From Ruminococcus sp. HUN007 (GTDB lineage: Bacteria > Bacillota > Clostridia > Oscillospirales > Ruminococcaceae): 64,000 bases of DNA. Below are positions 7,598-16,834 of the stretch, piece after piece (position 1 is the stretch's first letter; each line of letters starts with the position of its first letter). The stretch covers positions 3,012,001 through 3,076,000 of the forward strand of contig NZ_JOOA01000002.1 of NCBI RefSeq assembly GCF_000712055.1, in the 5' to 3' direction. Under the pieces are notes generated by a model. The model made no database searches. It was not told where the DNA came from and saw nothing but the letters and a program-made list of their open reading frames with translations. The position numbers and the translations under genes are program-made.

Positions 7598-10585
7598 ATG
7601 AAAAGAAGAATTTGCGCAGGTATTGCATCACTTCTGGCAGCAGCAGTGATAATGAGCGGATGTGGTCAGGATCTGAAACCGCAGAGCAACAGAACAGATG
7701 ACGGTATCAGGCCGGCAGTGTCAGAAAATGAAAAAAAGAAAACTGCAAACGGACCGATAAGTGTTTACTTTGACAGGAAGAATCTTCTGGATAATAATGA
7801 CCTGAAAGGTTCGGTTCCGGTTGCGGTAAACGGAGACAGTATCTGGTATTATAAGCGGGCGGATATATATGGTTTACACAATACTGAAAAAGAAATAGTA
7901 AGTTTCCTTGCCGATACCGAGACCGGTGAAGTTGAATATGACGAGCAGCTTAACATTCCGGCAGAAAACTATATCAGACGTGATGAGAAAAAAGTGGTTT
8001 ACTGGCTTGAAAATGATGATAATTACACACTGAATTCACTTGATCTGAAGAGCGGAAAAACAGAAACAGTCGACCTTGGGGACACGCCGCATTATACCGG
8101 AACAGATGGTGCTGGTAATATTTACATCTATTCTGTTTCCGGAGACAGTCTCACAGTTTATGATCAGTCACTGAATGTTTCGGAAAGTTTCAATATTGAT
8201 GATCAGCTGATAAATATGGACGTGACAAACAGATTTATCTACGGTATGTGTGTTTCACATGACGGAAAAGTATATTTCGCAGTGGATGAAAAAGATGTCT
8301 GCAGCAGTGTTTTCACTATCGATGAAAACGGTAAGCTTAAAAATCTGACCGGTGATATTTATGATATAAGAGAAAAAAACCGTATCTTTATAAACGCTGA
8401 AGGTATTATTACTCTCTGTACCGGTTACGGATCGGTAATTTGCGATACCATAGATTCAGAAACAGGCGAAGTACTTCATCGCTATGAACTCTATGGAGTA
8501 AATGATCTTCTCGGACCTTCGGATAAATACGATATGGTCTATCTTGATGCATCAGGAGTGCGCGGATATGATTATAAGGAAGATAAGAAAGATCTGATCG
8601 TTTCAGAGGAGAAAATTCCGGGAATTGCATCTGTATATGATTCGGGCTTTGTCAGCGGAAATACACTTTTCCTCAGTGTTCTGGATGCAGATGCGAATAA
8701 ACTGATCGAAGTCCGGAAAAGTACGGGCGAGACAATAATTACAGAAAATGCGGGCGGCAGATTGGCGGCAGTTTCACCTGACGGACATCTTTATTACATC
8801 AGTGATGAGCATAAGACAAAATCCTACGATGATACTTATGAATCTGTTACCCCATCGTTCTTCAGACTTAATGATGACGGAACGAGTGAACTGGTGTTTA
8901 CTCTTCCAGAGTATGAAATGGAGGTTGTTCCGTCTGCATTTTGCATTTCAGATAAGGGTGAGTTTTTTATAACATATGCCGATGAGGAAGACAGAGGATG
9001 TGTATTTGTATATGATTCATCCGGAAATCTGAAAACAAAGATCTACGCTCCTGAAGACAAATACAGTTTTTATAAAGGACTTCCGAGAGTACGCAGAAAT
9101 GAAAAAGGTGATATTTATGCAGTTGACGAGTATAATGCCCTCTGGAAAATAGATCAGGATAAATATGAAATGAATAAAGTCAACTGTTTTAATCTGCTGG
9201 GTATGGATAATAGCTATATGGACGGTAAGTTCGGATACGATCTGCTGTATAAGAATTTGTCCGGAATTTACGGCTGGAAAGAAGCAGATGATTCTGTCAC
9301 GGAACTGGTACTTTTTCAGGATGCTGAAGGAACTGTCAGTCCGTATGATGACATGATTTTATTCAGTACTGATGAAGTTTTGCTTCCTGACGGTATCATG
9401 CTAAAAAAAGCTGATGAAGAGAGACTGGCTGAGCTCAATTCAAGGAAGATAATAACCCTTGCTGTTTCAGGCAGTACAATAAAGCCTTTTGTCGATGATT
9501 TTAATACAAGCAATGATGACTATCGTATCGTTCTAAAAGATTACTTAAAATACGGGTCTACATATGACTACAACGATTTTGGCAAAGATTCTGAGCAGCT
9601 TTCAAAGGATATAGTTAATGGTGATATTCCGGATATTATAATGCTTGATAACATGGATGTTTCTGCGTATATTCCGAAGGGACTTTTCACAGATCTGAAA
9701 GAATTTGTTGAAAAGGATCCTGAACTTGACATGTCAGACTTTTATCAGAATATCACCGATGAGTTTGTTTATAAAGACTGTCAGTACACTATACCTGCAC
9801 TTAACAGCTTCATGACAATATTTTCTGTCTATCAGCCTGAAAAATGGGATTACAGTGATATGATCTCGCATGATACCATAAATGAAAATTTATTTGAATA
9901 TTTTTCTTCATTTAATGTTTATAATTGGTTGCTTGCTTCATACATCGATGACTATGTTGATATGGAAGCGAAAAAATGTGATTTTGACAATGAGACTTTT
10001 ACGGAACTTCTTGATTTTATAAAATCCAACTGTACATTTGGCGATGAAATCGATGAAGCACTCTGGGACAGAAGCTATGATCTGCGAAGCAAGGTTTTTT
10101 CATATTTCGATGAGTATTTACGGAGTGTTTCGGAAGATACGTATGCTCTTGGTTTTCCTTCAAAAGATGGAGGCAGAAATTATATTCAGCCGGAACTGAT
10201 GTTTGGTATCACGAACAGCTGTGAAAATAAGGAAGGCGCATGGGAATTTGTTCGGCTTTTCCTTATCGATAAAAATCTTAAAGGAGAGGTAAACAACTCT
10301 TACACCACTTTAAACGGATTCAGCATCCGAAAGGATGTTGATGAGAACGACATTAAAGAGACTGTGACGGATCATGCTGAGTACGGAGAAGATATATCTG
10401 ATAAAGCAGATGAATACAGAGAATTTGTAAACGGACCGGTATTCTCAGATCTGATATATTCCGGTGTAAAGCGTATAGTAATGGAAGAAGCCGATGCGTT
10501 TTTCAAAAGCGAAGATATTACTGCAGAGGAGACAGCAAAGACGATCCAGAACAAGGTGATGCTGTATCTGAATGAGATTGCATAA
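7598..10585 (+). CDS. Lipoprotein with propeller-like N-half and solute-binding C-half
   Basis: 995 residues. The lipoprotein signal peptide ends in the lipobox IMSGC (Cys22), so the protein is anchored outside the membrane. Residues about 50-610 are built of repeated short segments (for example GAGNIYIYS, DGKVYFAVDE, DGHLYYISDE, EKGDIYAVDE) typical of a beta-propeller or WD-like sensor. Residues about 620-995 resemble a family-1 extracellular solute-binding protein (ITLAVSGSTIKPFVDDFN, then GDIPDIIMLDN and EGAWEFVRLFL). No ABC permease lies next to it. It follows a sigma/anti-sigma pair, so a sensor role is possible rather than transport. AAAGGATG precedes the ATG. A terminator follows. Confidence 0.75.
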   Translation: MKRRICAGIASLLAAAVIMSGCGQDLKPQSNRTDDGIRPAVSENEKKKTANGPISVYFDRKNLLDNNDLKGSVPVAVNGDSIWYYKRADIYGLHNTEKEIVSFLADTETGEVEYDEQLNIPAENYIRRDEKKVVYWLENDDNYTLNSLDLKSGKTETVDLGDTPHYTGTDGAGNIYIYSVSGDSLTVYDQSLNVSESFNIDDQLINMDVTNRFIYGMCVSHDGKVYFAVDEKDVCSSVFTIDENGKLKNLTGDIYDIREKNRIFINAEGIITLCTGYGSVICDTIDSETGEVLHRYELYGVNDLLGPSDKYDMVYLDASGVRGYDYKEDKKDLIVSEEKIPGIASVYDSGFVSGNTLFLSVLDADANKLIEVRKSTGETIITENAGGRLAAVSPDGHLYYISDEHKTKSYDDTYESVTPSFFRLNDDGTSELVFTLPEYEMEVVPSAFCISDKGEFFITYADEEDRGCVFVYDSSGNLKTKIYAPEDKYSFYKGLPRVRRNEKGDIYAVDEYNALWKIDQDKYEMNKVNCFNLLGMDNSYMDGKFGYDLLYKNLSGIYGWKEADDSVTELVLFQDAEGTVSPYDDMILFSTDEVLLPDGIMLKKADEERLAELNSRKIITLAVSGSTIKPFVDDFNTSNDDYRIVLKDYLKYGSTYDYNDFGKDSEQLSKDIVNGDIPDIIMLDNMDVSAYIPKGLFTDLKEFVEKDPELDMSDFYQNITDEFVYKDCQYTIPALNSFMTIFSVYQPEKWDYSDMISHDTINENLFEYFSSFNVYNWLLASYIDDYVDMEAKKCDFDNETFTELLDFIKSNCTFGDEIDEALWDRSYDLRSKVFSYFDEYLRSVSEDTYALGFPSKDGGRNYIQPELMFGITNSCENKEGAWEFVRLFLIDKNLKGEVNNSYTTLNGFSIRKDVDENDIKETVTDHAEYGEDISDKADEYREFVNGPVFSDLIYSGVKRIVMEEADAFFKSEDITAEETAKTIQNKVMLYLNEIA

Positions 10586-10587
10586 AA

Positions 10588-10620
10588 TAGCTGCGGCACG
10601 TCAGAGCCGTGCCGCAGCTA
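10588..10620. terminator. Perfect hairpin after the lipoprotein gene
   Basis: TAGCTGCGGCACG pairs with CGTGCCGCAGCTA around a short loop. A second small hairpin, GTGCGCC / GGCGCAC, lies at 10626-10643. They separate converging genes. Confidence 0.75.
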
Positions 10621-10680
10621 TTGACGGTGCGCCTGCCGGCGCACGCTTCATATTCTGAAGGATACGCCGATAAAATAAAC

Positions 10681-11340
10681 TTATCTTCTGTTCTTCATTT
10701 TGAACTTCCAGTGATTTATCCTCATTTTTGCTCTTACCATAAATGCTTCGCCGAAGAAGAGGAGGAAGTTTATTACTGAGAGCAGGATGGCTATTTTTCC
10801 GGAAAAGCCTGCTAATATGAAGGAGATCAGGAGTACTGCAGCATCGACGTATGCTATGTATTTGATCTTTACCGGAATAAAGAAGAACAGAAGTATAGGC
10901 ATATCAGGCGCGATTACTGCAAATGCAAGGAACATGGTAAGCATCATGTAGTAGTTGTCTACAGTTCCGGTGATGAATCCGGCGATGATAGCTCCCAGCA
11001 GCGATGTGAAAAAATACAGGTTGAACCGGAATGACCCCCAGTTGTTTTCGAGGACATCTCCTATCATCCAGTAGAAGTACATCGTGAATATAAAGAAAAA
11101 CGGACTGTAGGTTATAGGTTCAAAAACGAATGATACCAGTCTCCATACCTGTCCGTGCATAATAGCACTGCGTGAAAACTGAATAAACGGGTACAGCTGC
11201 TGTCTGCCGGTCATCGGACAGATGATCGCATCCATTATAAATACTATCACCATTCCGAATATGACATAGCCCATAAGTCCGGGAATATAGTATTTCCGGA
11301 ATCTGCGTTCGATTTTATTCAATATCTGTTCTGTTTTCAT
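10681..11340 (-). CDS. Rhomboid-like membrane protein, probably inactive as a protease
   Basis: 219 residues with about six hydrophobic segments. The motif GQVWRLVSFVFEP near residue 63 and the following WGSFRFNLYFF match the rhomboid pattern (GQxWRLxTxxFxH, and the ExxxGSxxFxxxY region). The family's catalytic GxSG segment and second histidine are not visible; the corresponding stretch reads TGTVDNYYM. It may therefore be a non-proteolytic member. The ATG overlaps the stop of the HAD gene (TAATG), so the two are translationally coupled. The C-terminus is strongly basic. Confidence 0.65.
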   Translation of the reverse strand: MKTEQILNKIERRFRKYYIPGLMGYVIFGMVIVFIMDAIICPMTGRQQLYPFIQFSRSAIMHGQVWRLVSFVFEPITYSPFFFIFTMYFYWMIGDVLENNWGSFRFNLYFFTSLLGAIIAGFITGTVDNYYMMLTMFLAFAVIAPDMPILLFFFIPVKIKYIAYVDAAVLLISFILAGFSGKIAILLSVINFLLFFGEAFMVRAKMRINHWKFKMKNRR

Positions 11341-12008
11341 TAAATCACATTCTTTCCTTGGTGCTGCGCTTTTATGAATTCGGTAAATCCGTGCAGATCG
11401 TCAAATGCAATGTCTGCGGCAGCGGAAGTTTTTTCCCAGTCTGCGTTTCCTTTGTCGAATACGGCGGCTGCAAAAAATCCGGCGTTTCCGGCAGATTCGA
11501 TGCAGTGGAGCGCGTCATCGACAACTGCTGTGCTTTCTTTTTCCGTTCCGAGCAGAGCACATACCTTTCCGAAGAATTCCGGATCGTCTTTCTTTATTCC
11601 GTTTTCCTCGCAGGTGTATATGAATTTAAACCGGTCATATATTCCGAAACGCTTTAGTATTGTGTCCGTCAGCGTACGGTAGTTTGCTGTGGCAATGCAG
11701 TACGGTATTCCGTAACGGTCAAGCGTGTCCAGAGTTTCTGTGACATAATCTTTAAGCGGAATGGAAGTCGAATATTCATCAAGAACCATTTCCTCAATAC
11801 GGTCGGTTATCTTCTGCGGTTCCATTTTTACGCCGAGATCTATAAAGTAACGGGCACATTCCTCCATGCTGAGTGTTTTCATTACTTCCGATATGCCCGG
11901 CGGCGGATCGATGCCGTTCTCCTTCAGGAATCTGCGGTCACATTCCGACCAGCTCTGCATGGAATCGATAAGAGTACCGTCCATGTCGAAAATTACGCCC
12001 TTTATCAT
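11340..12008 (-). CDS. HAD-superfamily hydrolase, beta-phosphoglucomutase/phosphatase type
   Basis: 222 residues starting MIKGVIFDMDGTLIDS, which is HAD motif I with both aspartates. Motif II is CIATANYRT. The Lys of motif III lies near GIKKDDPEFF and motif IV near TAVVDDALHCI. A helical cap follows motif I, as in subclass IA. Likely acts on a small phosphorylated sugar or nucleotide; the substrate cannot be read from sequence. The ATG follows the tmcAL stop by one base (TGATATG), showing coupling, and its own stop overlaps the rhomboid-like start. Confidence 0.85.
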   Translation of the reverse strand: MIKGVIFDMDGTLIDSMQSWSECDRRFLKENGIDPPPGISEVMKTLSMEECARYFIDLGVKMEPQKITDRIEEMVLDEYSTSIPLKDYVTETLDTLDRYGIPYCIATANYRTLTDTILKRFGIYDRFKFIYTCEENGIKKDDPEFFGKVCALLGTEKESTAVVDDALHCIESAGNAGFFAAAVFDKGNADWEKTSAAADIAFDDLHGFTEFIKAQHQGKNVI

Positions 12009-12009
12009 A

Positions 12010-13230
12010 TCAGAGCGGAATGTTCTGGCTGTTCTTGATGTTCGGAACAACGCTTACTTTTGCACGGTAATCTGTGCCGACAGGGTCAGGCACACCAAGT
12101 GCGAGGTTGTATATGTCTGTTGAGAATGACTCGAGTTCAGCAAGCCTTTTTGCAACTGCGTTGATCTCGCTGAGTCTTGCAAGGGATGTACCCATCGGAA
12201 TACGTGATTTTTCCTTTGCCTTGTGGAGAATATCCGTTCCGCGTTCATTTACCGCAAGTATTCTTGCGTAAACCGGAGGTGTTTTCAGGTCGTCGGTAGT
12301 TATGCCGAGTATCGAACAGAGAATGATCCTTCTGATCCTTGCAAGTGTATAGCGTTTGTTTTTGATCATGTCCATCATTTCAGATACCGTGGAAGCTGTT
12401 CTTGCTTCAAAAATACGGTTCTCAAGGCCCTGTGCAACATCAGGAACTTCGCGGAGCTTTGCAGGTGAAGTAGTACGCATGCTGTACATGATAGCTTTTT
12501 CAAGATTAGCCATTGAGGCATATTTTCCGGTACGTACAGCTTCTGACAGAGTCTTGAAGCTGTCTGCAGGCATAAGATCTGAATAGTTTATATCTGTAAC
12601 GTTCTGTCTGATAAAAGAAGCACTTGCGAAGTTTTCCTTTACATTGATGTCGTCATGCCCTGCATTTTTCCTCTTTACAGTAAACGGTACTATTTTAGAG
12701 TTGAGGAATGAAATTGCTTTGATGTATTCGATAGCGAGAATATTGTTGGCATTTGACACTTCGAGCAGATCGCTCATTGCCTTGCCGTAATTCTGTTCAA
12801 CAAGTTCCTGAACAGCAGCCGGGAATGAAGCACCGTTGTCGAGCATATATTTCAGTTCCGGAGTGTCAGCTACTTTGATAGTGGCATGAGCCGCTTCGAT
12901 AAGCTTTTCGAGATCCCCGCATTCGCTTCCGAATGAAAGTTCATCAACACATCCGAGAGAATTGAAGATGTACATAGCCGCTCTTGAAAAGCCTTCTGCG
13001 CTTGAAAGGACATATGGGACGGGAAGTTCGATGACCAGGTCGACTCCGTTCTGAACAGCTATTCTGGCTCTTTCAAATTTGTCCATTATCGCAACATCAC
13101 CGCGCTGCACAAAATTTCCGCTCATTACCGCTACGATGTGTGTTGCTCCGTTTTCTCTTGTTTTTCTGATATGATACTTGTGTCCGTTGTGGAAAGGATT
13201 GTATTCACAAACTATACCTGCAACCTTCAT
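12010..13230 (-). CDS. tmcAL: tRNA(Met) cytidine acetate ligase
   Basis: 406 residues. Starts MKVAGIVCEYNPFHNGHKYH with the HxGH-type nucleotidyltransferase motif (HNGH at 14-17), followed by VMSGNFVQRGDVA, KFERARIA and ELPVPYVLSSAEGF. These are diagnostic of the YlbM/TmcAL family, which uses acetate and ATP to form N4-acetylcytidine at the wobble position of elongator tRNA(Met). Length is normal. It is the first gene of a leftward three-gene unit with the HAD and rhomboid-like genes. It faces ackA divergently; the shared interest in acetate is suggestive but may be chance. Confidence 0.9.
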   Translation of the reverse strand: MKVAGIVCEYNPFHNGHKYHIRKTRENGATHIVAVMSGNFVQRGDVAIMDKFERARIAVQNGVDLVIELPVPYVLSSAEGFSRAAMYIFNSLGCVDELSFGSECGDLEKLIEAAHATIKVADTPELKYMLDNGASFPAAVQELVEQNYGKAMSDLLEVSNANNILAIEYIKAISFLNSKIVPFTVKRKNAGHDDINVKENFASASFIRQNVTDINYSDLMPADSFKTLSEAVRTGKYASMANLEKAIMYSMRTTSPAKLREVPDVAQGLENRIFEARTASTVSEMMDMIKNKRYTLARIRRIILCSILGITTDDLKTPPVYARILAVNERGTDILHKAKEKSRIPMGTSLARLSEINAVAKRLAELESFSTDIYNLALGVPDPVGTDYRAKVSVVPNIKNSQNIPL

Positions 13231-13347
13231 CAGATCGTCCTCCCGATAAAATACTGTACATTTAATTATAACATAAATTGAATGTAGTGTAAATACTTAA
13301 GGATAGACTTTGGTTTTGTTTAAAAAGCAGATTTTGATGAAAAAGAC

Positions 13348-13376
13348 TTGAAAAAAGGACAGATAAGGTATATAAT
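13348..13376 (+). promoter_or_regulatory. ackA promoter
   Basis: TTGAAA, a 17-base spacer and TATAAT, 120 bases before the ackA start. The long leader shows no structure that I recognise. Confidence 0.7.
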
Positions 13377-13497
13377 AAATAATTGGATTTTTGTTTGATA
13401 TAATATTTGAAAACATCTTTCCAGGCGATTTTATAATGAGAAGTCAGACCAGTGTTCTGACGTTCAAAATAATTTAAATCTGAAAGGAACGGATATA

Positions 13498-14691
13498 ATG
13501 AAAATTTTAGTAATCAATGCCGGAAGCTCATCACTTAAGTATCAGCTTATCGATATGACTGACGAATCAGTTATCGCAAAGGGTAACTGCGACAGAATCG
13601 GAATCGGCGGTCACATTTCACATAAAACATTTGACGGAAGAACAGTTGACACAGACTGTAATTTCCCGACACATACAGAAGCTTTTGAAAAGCTCGTTGA
13701 AGTTCTCACAACTGGTGAAGCTTCAGTTATCAAGTCAATGGACGAGATCTCAGCAGTAGGTCACAGAATCGTGCAGGGTGCTGAAGTATTCTCAAAGACA
13801 TGCATCGCAACAGACGAAGTTATCGACCAGATCGACGGCCTTGCAGACCTCGCTCCTGTACACAACCACGCTCACGCACTTGCGCTCCGTGCATGTAAGA
13901 AGGTTATTCCTGCTGACGTTAAGCAGGTAGTAGTATTCGATACAGGTTTCCACCAGACAATGCCGGCAAAAGCGTACATGTACGGTGTTCCTTATGAATG
14001 CTACAAGGATCTCCACGTTCGTAAGTACGGCTTCCACGGTACATCACACCGTTTCGTAACAGCAAAGCTGGCTGAAACACTCGGAAAGAAGCCTGAGGAT
14101 CTCAAGATCGTTTCATGCCACCTCGGCAACGGTTCATCAATCACAGCAGTAAACGCAGGCAAGTCAGTTGATACAACAATGGGCTTCACACCTCTTGACG
14201 GTCTTATCATGGGTACAAGATCAGGTGCCATCGACGCTTCTGCAGTTACATACATCATGAACAAGCTCGGCCTTTCAGCTTCTGAAATGAGCGATTACCT
14301 CAACAAGAAGTCAGGTTTCCTCGGCCTTTCAGGCGTTTCAAGCGACAACCGTGACATCCAGAAGGCTGTAAACGAAGGCAACGAAAGAGCAAAGATCACA
14401 TCTGAAATGCTCACATACCAGATCAAGAAGTACATCGGTTCATTCGCTGCTGCAATGAACGGTCTTGACGCTGTTATCTTCACAGGCGGTATCGGTGAAA
14501 ATGCTCCTGAAGTTCGTGAAGGTGCATGTGAGGACATGAGCTTCTTCGGAATCGAGATCGATAAGGAACTCAACAAGTGCCGCGGCGAACTGAAGAAGAT
14601 CTCAACAGAGGCTTCAAAGGTTCAGGTATGGGTAGTTCCTACAAACGAAGAACTTCTCATCGCAAGAGATACACTTGAACTTGTTAAATAA
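13498..14691 (+). CDS. ackA: Acetate kinase
   Basis: 397 residues. Converts acetyl phosphate and ADP to acetate and ATP, the main ATP-yielding end step in many gut fermenters. Signatures: VINAGSSSLKYQL at the N-terminus, FDTGFHQTMP, KYGFHGTSHRFV, CHLGNGSS, MGTRSGAIDAS and FTGGIGENAPEVRE. Length is the family norm. No pta lies next to it in this window. Codon choice is strongly biased (many TCA, AAG, CTC, GTT), which suggests high expression. GAAAGGAACGG precedes the ATG, and a terminator follows. Confidence 0.97.
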   Translation: MKILVINAGSSSLKYQLIDMTDESVIAKGNCDRIGIGGHISHKTFDGRTVDTDCNFPTHTEAFEKLVEVLTTGEASVIKSMDEISAVGHRIVQGAEVFSKTCIATDEVIDQIDGLADLAPVHNHAHALALRACKKVIPADVKQVVVFDTGFHQTMPAKAYMYGVPYECYKDLHVRKYGFHGTSHRFVTAKLAETLGKKPEDLKIVSCHLGNGSSITAVNAGKSVDTTMGFTPLDGLIMGTRSGAIDASAVTYIMNKLGLSASEMSDYLNKKSGFLGLSGVSSDNRDIQKAVNEGNERAKITSEMLTYQIKKYIGSFAAAMNGLDAVIFTGGIGENAPEVREGACEDMSFFGIEIDKELNKCRGELKKISTEASKVQVWVVPTNEELLIARDTLELVK

Positions 14692-14709
14692 TTAAAACAA
14701 CAATATAAA

Positions 14710-14758
14710 AATGCAATGTCGCATTCCTCTTTTTAACGGGGGAGTGCGGCATTTTTTG
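14710..14758 (+). terminator. ackA terminator
   Basis: The stem AATGTCGCATTCC / GGAGTGCGGCATT (one G-T pair) is followed by TTTTTGTTTT. Confidence 0.85.
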
Positions 14759-14828
14759 TTTTGACCCGGAATGCTGTAACAGCGGTGAATTAATGCACAC
14801 TGCATGACGTTATGTGGTCAATTCAGTA

Positions 14829-14857
14829 TTGCATATTTTTGAGTAGTATAGTATAAT
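14829..14857 (+). promoter_or_regulatory. asnB promoter
   Basis: TTGCAT, a 17-base spacer and TATAAT, 49 bases before the start codon. Confidence 0.6.
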
Positions 14858-14905
14858 TATTAAGAGTTAAAATTGATTTTGGCACGGTTACCGGAGGGTG
14901 CTTTT

Positions 14906-16780
14906 ATGTGTGGATATGTAGGTTTTACCAACACGGTGGACAACGCAAATGTTGTCTTAAAAAAAATGATGGAAAGGATCAGGCACCGCGGACCTGACGG
15001 AGAGGGTCAGTACATAGATGACGGCATTGCACTGGGTCACAGACGACTCAGCATCATCGACCTTGATGCCGGAGCACAGCCAATGTACAATGAGGACGGA
15101 TCACTCGTTATCGTCTTCAACGGCGAGATATATAACTACAGGCAGATAAGAGAAGAACTCGTTAAGGCGGGTCACACATTTTCTACCAATTCAGATACAG
15201 AGGTTCTTATTCACGGCTACGAGGAATACGGAAAGGATCTTCTTCCGAAACTCAGAGGTATGTTTTCATTTGTTATCTGGAACAAGAAGAAAAAGGAACT
15301 CTTCGGCGCAAGGGATTTTTTCGGAATAAAGCCTCTCTACTATGCGGAAATGGACGGAGCATTCATCTTCGGCTCCGAGATAAAAAGTTTTCTTGAACAT
15401 CCTTCATTCAGAAAGGAACTCAACGAAACGGCACTGGAAAACTATCTTACATTCCAGTATTCACCGGCGGAAGAAACATTCTTCAACGGCGTTTTCAGAC
15501 TTCCTCCGGCCCATTATTTCATAAAGAATTCAGAAGGATTCAGACGTGAACGTTACTGGGAGATAAACTTCGACGCCGATGAAAAACCTGAACTTGATGA
15601 ATGGGTAAACAGGATCTCTGACGTTATGCACGACTCAGTCGAAGCCCACAAGGTGAGTGACGTTGAAGTCGGAAGCTTCCTTTCAAGCGGCGTTGATTCA
15701 AGCTATGTTGCCGCAATAGCAAACGTTGACAAGACATTTACAGTCGGATTCGGTACCGACGAAAGATATAACGAAATAGGCTGGGCGAAGAACTTTTCAA
15801 AGGCTATCGGAAAGGAAAACACCAGCAAAGTCATCACACCTGAGGAATACTGGGACATTCTTCCGAAGATCCAGTATCACATGGACGAACCTCTTGCTGA
15901 TCCGTCGGCAGTAGCGCTCTACTTTGTATGCAATATTGCTTCGGAAAAGCTTAAGGTAGTGCTTTCAGGCGAAGGTGCGGATGAGATATTCGGCGGTTAC
16001 AACGTCTACAGCGAGCCGGGCGGAACGGTCTATGACAAAGTTCCTATGGGCATCAGAAAAGAGATAGGAAAGCTCTGCAGCAAACTTCCTGCACGCCGCG
16101 GACTTAATTTCTTCATCAGAAAAGGAAAGACCATTGAAGAACGTTTCATAGGCAACGCCTACATGTTCTCTCCTGCGGAAAGAAAAGCCCTTCTTGCAGT
16201 AAAGACAGATGCTCCGCTTCCTCAGGCACTTACCGCGCCTTTCTACGACAGGGTACAGGGCAAGGATGACGTGACTAAAATGCAGTACCTTGATCTTCAC
16301 ATGTGGATGGCAGGGGACATTCTCCTTAAGGCCGACCGCATGAGCATGGCAAACTCGCTTGAACTCCGCGTTCCGTTCCTTGATAAGGAAGTTATGAAGC
16401 TTGCCGAAAAGATCCCGGTAAGGTACAGGGTCACAAGAAAAGAATTTACCGATGAAAAGACGAAGTACATCACAAAGTACGCAATGAGGAAAGCCGCTAA
16501 AAAGGATACTCCTCCTCAGACAGCAAAGACAGCAGCCAAGAAGAAACTGGGATTCCCGGTTCCGATAAGAGTATGGCTCCGCGAGGAAAAGTACTACGGC
16601 ATTGTGAAGGAAAAGTTCACTTCAGAAAATTCGAAAAAGTATTTCAATACTGATGTGCTCGTTAAGCTTCTTGACGACCATAAGGCCGGAGTACGCGACA
16701 ACAGCAGAAAGATATGGACAGTATTCTCATTTCTTATCTGGTATGATGTATTTTTCGACAGTGAAAGTAAATATGCTTAA
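14906..16780 (+). CDS. asnB: Asparagine synthase, glutamine-hydrolysing
   Basis: About 624 residues. The start is chosen at the ATG giving MCGYVGF, because Cys2 must be the N-terminal nucleophile of the glutaminase domain. GGAGGG lies seven bases upstream. Glutaminase motifs are RHRGPDGEGQY, LGHRRLSIID and FNGEIYNYR. The synthetase half holds the pyrophosphate loop FLSSGVDSSYVAA, later LSGEGADEIFGGY and LLKADRMSMANSLELRVPFLD. It makes asparagine from aspartate, glutamine and ATP. The ammonia-using AsnA is also present (31.5 kb), so the cell has two routes. pyrB follows by 54 bases and may be co-transcribed; both consume aspartate. Confidence 0.95.
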   Translation: MCGYVGFTNTVDNANVVLKKMMERIRHRGPDGEGQYIDDGIALGHRRLSIIDLDAGAQPMYNEDGSLVIVFNGEIYNYRQIREELVKAGHTFSTNSDTEVLIHGYEEYGKDLLPKLRGMFSFVIWNKKKKELFGARDFFGIKPLYYAEMDGAFIFGSEIKSFLEHPSFRKELNETALENYLTFQYSPAEETFFNGVFRLPPAHYFIKNSEGFRRERYWEINFDADEKPELDEWVNRISDVMHDSVEAHKVSDVEVGSFLSSGVDSSYVAAIANVDKTFTVGFGTDERYNEIGWAKNFSKAIGKENTSKVITPEEYWDILPKIQYHMDEPLADPSAVALYFVCNIASEKLKVVLSGEGADEIFGGYNVYSEPGGTVYDKVPMGIRKEIGKLCSKLPARRGLNFFIRKGKTIEERFIGNAYMFSPAERKALLAVKTDAPLPQALTAPFYDRVQGKDDVTKMQYLDLHMWMAGDILLKADRMSMANSLELRVPFLDKEVMKLAEKIPVRYRVTRKEFTDEKTKYITKYAMRKAAKKDTPPQTAKTAAKKKLGFPVPIRVWLREEKYYGIVKEKFTSENSKKYFNTDVLVKLLDDHKAGVRDNSRKIWTVFSFLIWYDVFFDSESKYA

Positions 16781-16834
16781 AACGGGACTTGAAGAACTGT
16801 TTAAGTAAAATATATTTAAGGAGAAATAATTGAT

